From: an uncultured Bacteroidota bacterium
Lineage (GTDB): Bacteria > Bacteroidota > Bacteroidia > UBA7662
NCBI GenBank assembly: GCA_903856555.1
Contig: CAIOCC010000100.1
Coordinates: forward strand, 1 to 18,057
Reading direction: 5' to 3'
DNA length: 18,057 nucleotides
Shown one piece after another: positions 15,751 to 18,057 of the stretch. Position 1 is the first letter of the stretch, and every line of letters begins with the position of its first letter. A model generated the notes under the pieces. That model made no database searches and was not told the DNA's origin. It saw nothing but the letters and a program-made list of their open reading frames with translations. Both the position numbers and the translations under genes were made by a program.

Positions 15751-16752
15751 ATGGAGAATAAGATCAAAGTCGTATCTGGCATTCGTTCAACGGGCCGCCT
15801 TCATTTGGGCAATTACCTGGGGGCCCTCCGTCAATTTGTTGAGATGCAGGCCCGCCACGACTGTTATTTTTTTATTGCGGATTACCATGCCCTGACAACG
15901 CACCCAGAGCCTGGTCTGGCCGGTCAACGGGTCCACACCGTTTTGGCGGAATACCTGGCCGCTGGCTTGGACCCGGAGCAATGCACGTTGTATGTCCAAA
16001 GTGATTTGCCCGAAACAGCCGAGCTATACCTTCTGCTCAACATGCATGCCTATGTCGGCGAATTGGAGCGCTGCACCTCGTTCAAAGACAAGGTCCGCAC
16101 CCAACCCAACAATGTCAACGCGGGCCTGCTGACGTACCCGGTGCTCATGGCTGCGGATATTTTGATCCACCGCGGCCAAAAAGTTCCGGTCGGCAAAGAC
16201 CAGGAACAAAACCTGGAAATGGCTCGAAATTTTGCCCAGCGGTTCAACCACTTTTACAAGGTGGATTGGTTCCCGGAACCCCAACCCTACCGAACCTCCC
16301 AAAGCAGCGAACTCATCAAAGTTCCCGGCCTGGACGGCAGCGGCAAAATGGGGAAATCAGAGGGCGAAGGCAATGCCATCTTTTTGGCAGAGGATCCAGC
16401 CTCCATTCGTAAGAAAATCATGCGTGCCGTGACCGATACCGGCCCCACCCAACCCAACAGCACGCCCGATGGCGCCGTTGCGAACCTCTACAGCCTCCTG
16501 GGCCTCGTCTCGTCGCCCGATGTGGTTGAAGAGTATCGCGATGCCTATGCGCGTTGCACGGTTCGTTACGGCGATCTCAAAAAACAACTGGCCGAAGATA
16601 TGGTCACCTTCCTCGCGCCTTTGAGAGAGCGCATTTTGGAATTGGAATCCCAGCGCAAAAAAATCGAAGAAATTCGCCAATACGGCGCCGAAAAAGCCAA
16701 GCGATCCGCCGTTGAAACCCTCCAAAAAGTGAGGGAAATCATGGGTTTTTAG
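15751..16752 (+). CDS. trpS: Tryptophanyl-tRNA synthetase
   Basis: A 333-residue class Ic aminoacyl-tRNA synthetase that charges tRNA(Trp). The HIGH-type motif is TGRLHLGNYLGA (His18), and the KMSKS loop is GSGKMGKSEG (Lys199 onward). The TrpRS blocks HALTTHPEP, LTYPVLMAADILIHRGQKVPVGKDQEQN and RAVTDTGP are present. Length is normal. The ATG at 15751 starts directly before the catalytic fold. It is divergent from plsC and 16 bases upstream of the deoxynucleoside kinase gene, so the two probably share a transcript. The spacer shows no leader peptide or T-box. Confidence 0.96.
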   Translation: MENKIKVVSGIRSTGRLHLGNYLGALRQFVEMQARHDCYFFIADYHALTTHPEPGLAGQRVHTVLAEYLAAGLDPEQCTLYVQSDLPETAELYLLLNMHAYVGELERCTSFKDKVRTQPNNVNAGLLTYPVLMAADILIHRGQKVPVGKDQEQNLEMARNFAQRFNHFYKVDWFPEPQPYRTSQSSELIKVPGLDGSGKMGKSEGEGNAIFLAEDPASIRKKIMRAVTDTGPTQPNSTPDGAVANLYSLLGLVSSPDVVEEYRDAYARCTVRYGDLKKQLAEDMVTFLAPLRERILELESQRKKIEEIRQYGAEKAKRSAVETLQKVREIMGF

Positions 16753-16768
16753 GGTATATTCGTCGACC

Positions 16769-17389
16769 ATGAGCAAACACATCGCCGTTGCCGGAAATAT
16801 CGGTTCCGGAAAGACCACCCTCACCGAAATGCTGGCCCGTCATTATGGCTGGGAGCCTCATTTTGAAGAGGTTGACCACAACCCTTACCTCAACGACTTT
16901 TACGAGGATATGCAACGTTGGTCCTTCAATTTGCAGATTTATTTTTTGAATTCGCGGTACCGCCAAAACCAAGAGATGTCGGCCAAGGCCCATCCCACCG
17001 TTCAGGACCGGACGATTTACGAAGACGCGCATATTTTTGCGCCCAACCTGCATGCCATGGGGCTGATGAGTACCCGTGACTTTGACAACTACGGCCGCCT
17101 CTTTGAGGCCATGAGTGCCCACCTCAAAGCCCCGGATCTTCTTATCTATCTACGTGCCTCGGTTCCCACCTTGGTTCGTCAAATCCAAAAGAGGGGTCGC
17201 GATTTCGAAGACAACATCCGATTGGATTACCTCAAACGCTTGAACGAACGGTACGAGGCTTGGATTGAAAATTACCAGCAGGGCAAATTGCTAATCATTC
17301 CGGTGGATCAAATCAATTTTGCGGACAAGCCCGAAGATTTTGGTGAAATCATTCACAAAATCGAAACCGAATTGGGCGGCCTGTTTTAG
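16769..17389 (+). CDS. Deoxynucleoside kinase (deoxyadenosine/deoxyguanosine kinase family)
   Basis: A 206-residue P-loop kinase that phosphorylates deoxynucleosides for salvage into dNTPs. Walker A is AGNIGSGKTT (8-17). The substrate-side Glu of FEEVDHNPYL and the DRTIYEDAHIF motif (the family's ERS-like arginine) are present. A lid segment, RGRDFEDNIRLDYLKRL, carries arginines that contact ATP. Similarity is to the bacterial dGK/dAK group rather than thymidine kinase. Purine versus pyrimidine preference cannot be fixed from sequence. It lies 16 bases after trpS, and a weak terminator overlaps its stop codon. Confidence 0.92.
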   Translation: MSKHIAVAGNIGSGKTTLTEMLARHYGWEPHFEEVDHNPYLNDFYEDMQRWSFNLQIYFLNSRYRQNQEMSAKAHPTVQDRTIYEDAHIFAPNLHAMGLMSTRDFDNYGRLFEAMSAHLKAPDLLIYLRASVPTLVRQIQKRGRDFEDNIRLDYLKRLNERYEAWIENYQQGKLLIIPVDQINFADKPEDFGEIIHKIETELGGLF

Positions 17390-17406
17390 GCCATCTTCTT
17401 TTTTTT
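17378..17406 (+). terminator. Possible intrinsic terminator after the deoxynucleoside kinase gene
   Basis: GGCCT (17378-17382) pairs with AGGCC (17388-17392) across a 5-base loop, and a T-rich tract follows to 17406. The hairpin overlaps the kinase stop codon. The stem is short and three bases separate it from the T-rich tract, so efficiency is uncertain. It would end the trpS-kinase transcript before the convergent pyrophosphatase gene. Confidence 0.4.
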
Positions 17407-17418
17407 GGGGCCATTCGA

Positions 17419-17456
17419 CAAAAAAAACGGGTCTTGTCCCAAGGACAAGACCCGTT
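17419..17456 (-). terminator. Strong intrinsic terminator of the pyrophosphatase gene
   Basis: A 14-bp perfect inverted repeat (17426-17439 with 17443-17456, loop of three) has a G/C-rich core. On the minus strand it is followed by a run of eight T (complement of 17420-17427). It lies 30 bases after the stop codon of the minus-strand pyrophosphatase gene. On the plus strand no T-run follows the stem, so it acts mainly leftward. Confidence 0.85.
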
Positions 17457-17486
17457 CATAACAACGATCGTATCGTTCGGACTTCC

Positions 17487-18057
17487 TTACGGTGCCACCG
17501 GCGCAACCTGTTCGGCAGCAGGAGCCTGCTCGGCAGGTGCCTCGACGCTTTGAACGGTTTCAACAGCGGGAGCTACGGGTGCAACAGCGGACTTGATCTT
17601 GTCCTTGTCCACCAACGCAGGGGCCATGACCAGGGCTACCACCGAAATCAGCTTTAACAAAATATTGAGCGAAGGCCCGGAAGTGTCCTTGAACGGATCG
17701 CCGACGGTATCACCCACGACCGCCGCCTTGTGCGGTTCGGATTTTTTGTAGTAGGTTTTGCCATTGATTTCGACGCCTTCTTCGAACATTTTCTTGGCAT
17801 TATCCCAAGCGCCACCAGCGTTGGATTGGAAGATCGCCATCAAGACCCCTGACACGGTGACTCCGGCCAACATGCCGCCCAACGGCTCCGCGCCGAAGGT
17901 GAAGCCCACCACCACAGGAACCGCCACGGCCAATAGACCGGGCAATACCATTTCGCGGATGGCCGCTTTGGTTGAAATCTCCACACACTTACCGTACTCG
18001 GCTACCCCATCGGCTTGATGGAAAATCGCTTGGTCTTCGGCAGACCAATCTTTGACT
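17487..18057 (-). CDS. hppA: Membrane-bound ion-pumping pyrophosphatase, C-terminal part (5' end beyond the window)
   Basis: This is the C-terminal 189 residues of a membrane pyrophosphatase, which couples hydrolysis of pyrophosphate to H+ or Na+ export. Visible family blocks are KCVEISTKAAIREMVLPG, the segment GGMLAGVTVSGVLMAIFQ, SNAGGAWDNAKK, and the last catalytic-site block EPHKAAVVGDTVGDPFKDTSGP, whose Asp and Lys residues bind Mg-pyrophosphate. A final membrane segment (LLKLISVVALVMAPAL) follows. After it comes an unusual 40-residue tail rich in Ala, Pro, Val and Glu. The frame stays open to the window edge with no start, so the gene is truncated by the window, not broken. Residues that decide K+ dependence and ion choice lie outside. 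Confidence 0.95.
   Translation of the reverse strand, partial: VKDWSAEDQAIFHQADGVAEYGKCVEISTKAAIREMVLPGLLAVAVPVVVGFTFGAEPLGGMLAGVTVSGVLMAIFQSNAGGAWDNAKKMFEEGVEINGKTYYKKSEPHKAAVVGDTVGDPFKDTSGPSLNILLKLISVVALVMAPALVDKDKIKSAVAPVAPAVETVQSVEAPAEQAPAAEQVAPVAP

Overview
The window reads as chromosomal DNA of a member of the Bacteroidota. Three things point there: the 16S rRNA sequence; the DUF2795-family small acidic protein, whose sequence is typical of that phylum; and promoter elements of the Bacteroidota type (TTG, about 19 bases, TAnnTTTG) in front of several genes. Start codons are often TTG or GTG, and only one gene (the FAD oxidoreductase) has a strong Shine-Dalgarno sequence; this also fits the phylum. 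The base composition looks moderate. There is no phage, transposon, CRISPR, toxin-antitoxin or other mobile signature.

Layout. Bases 1 to about 1051 are the 5' two thirds of a 16S rRNA gene on the minus strand; the rest of the rRNA operon lies beyond the left edge. Bases 1052-1359 hold its leader (a boxA-like site), two candidate promoters and a hairpin between them. Two minus-strand genes follow: a CoA-binding protein and a COG2509 FAD-dependent oxidoreductase. A 178-base divergent spacer then carries three DnaA-box-like 9-mers at exact 21-base steps. Reading right from it is a tight five-gene run: dnaB, ung, an aspartate-type aminotransferase, a heptose-7-phosphate-type kinase, and a TrkH/KtrB potassium transporter.

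This run meets a minus-strand MacB-type ABC permease (convergent). Divergent from the permease are queA and a terC-family gene on the plus strand. Next is a minus-strand block that in transcription order reads plsC, gatC, ABC ATPase, cobalamin adenosyltransferase, DUF2795 gene. Its first four genes overlap or lie 4 bases apart, and the DUF2795 gene has its own promoter. Divergent from plsC are trpS and a deoxynucleoside kinase. The window ends in the 3' part of a membrane pyrophosphatase gene (minus), with a strong terminator.

Most genes are housekeeping: replication and repair (dnaB, ung), translation (16S, trpS, gatC, queA), lipid synthesis (plsC), nucleotide salvage (dNK), ion transport (TrkH, pyrophosphatase). 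I do not see a convincing undescribed system. The best lead is the phased DnaA-box array between the FAD oxidoreductase and dnaB. Secondary leads are the possibly leaderless dnaB transcript, the hairpin between the rRNA promoters, and the Ala/Pro-rich tail of the pyrophosphatase.
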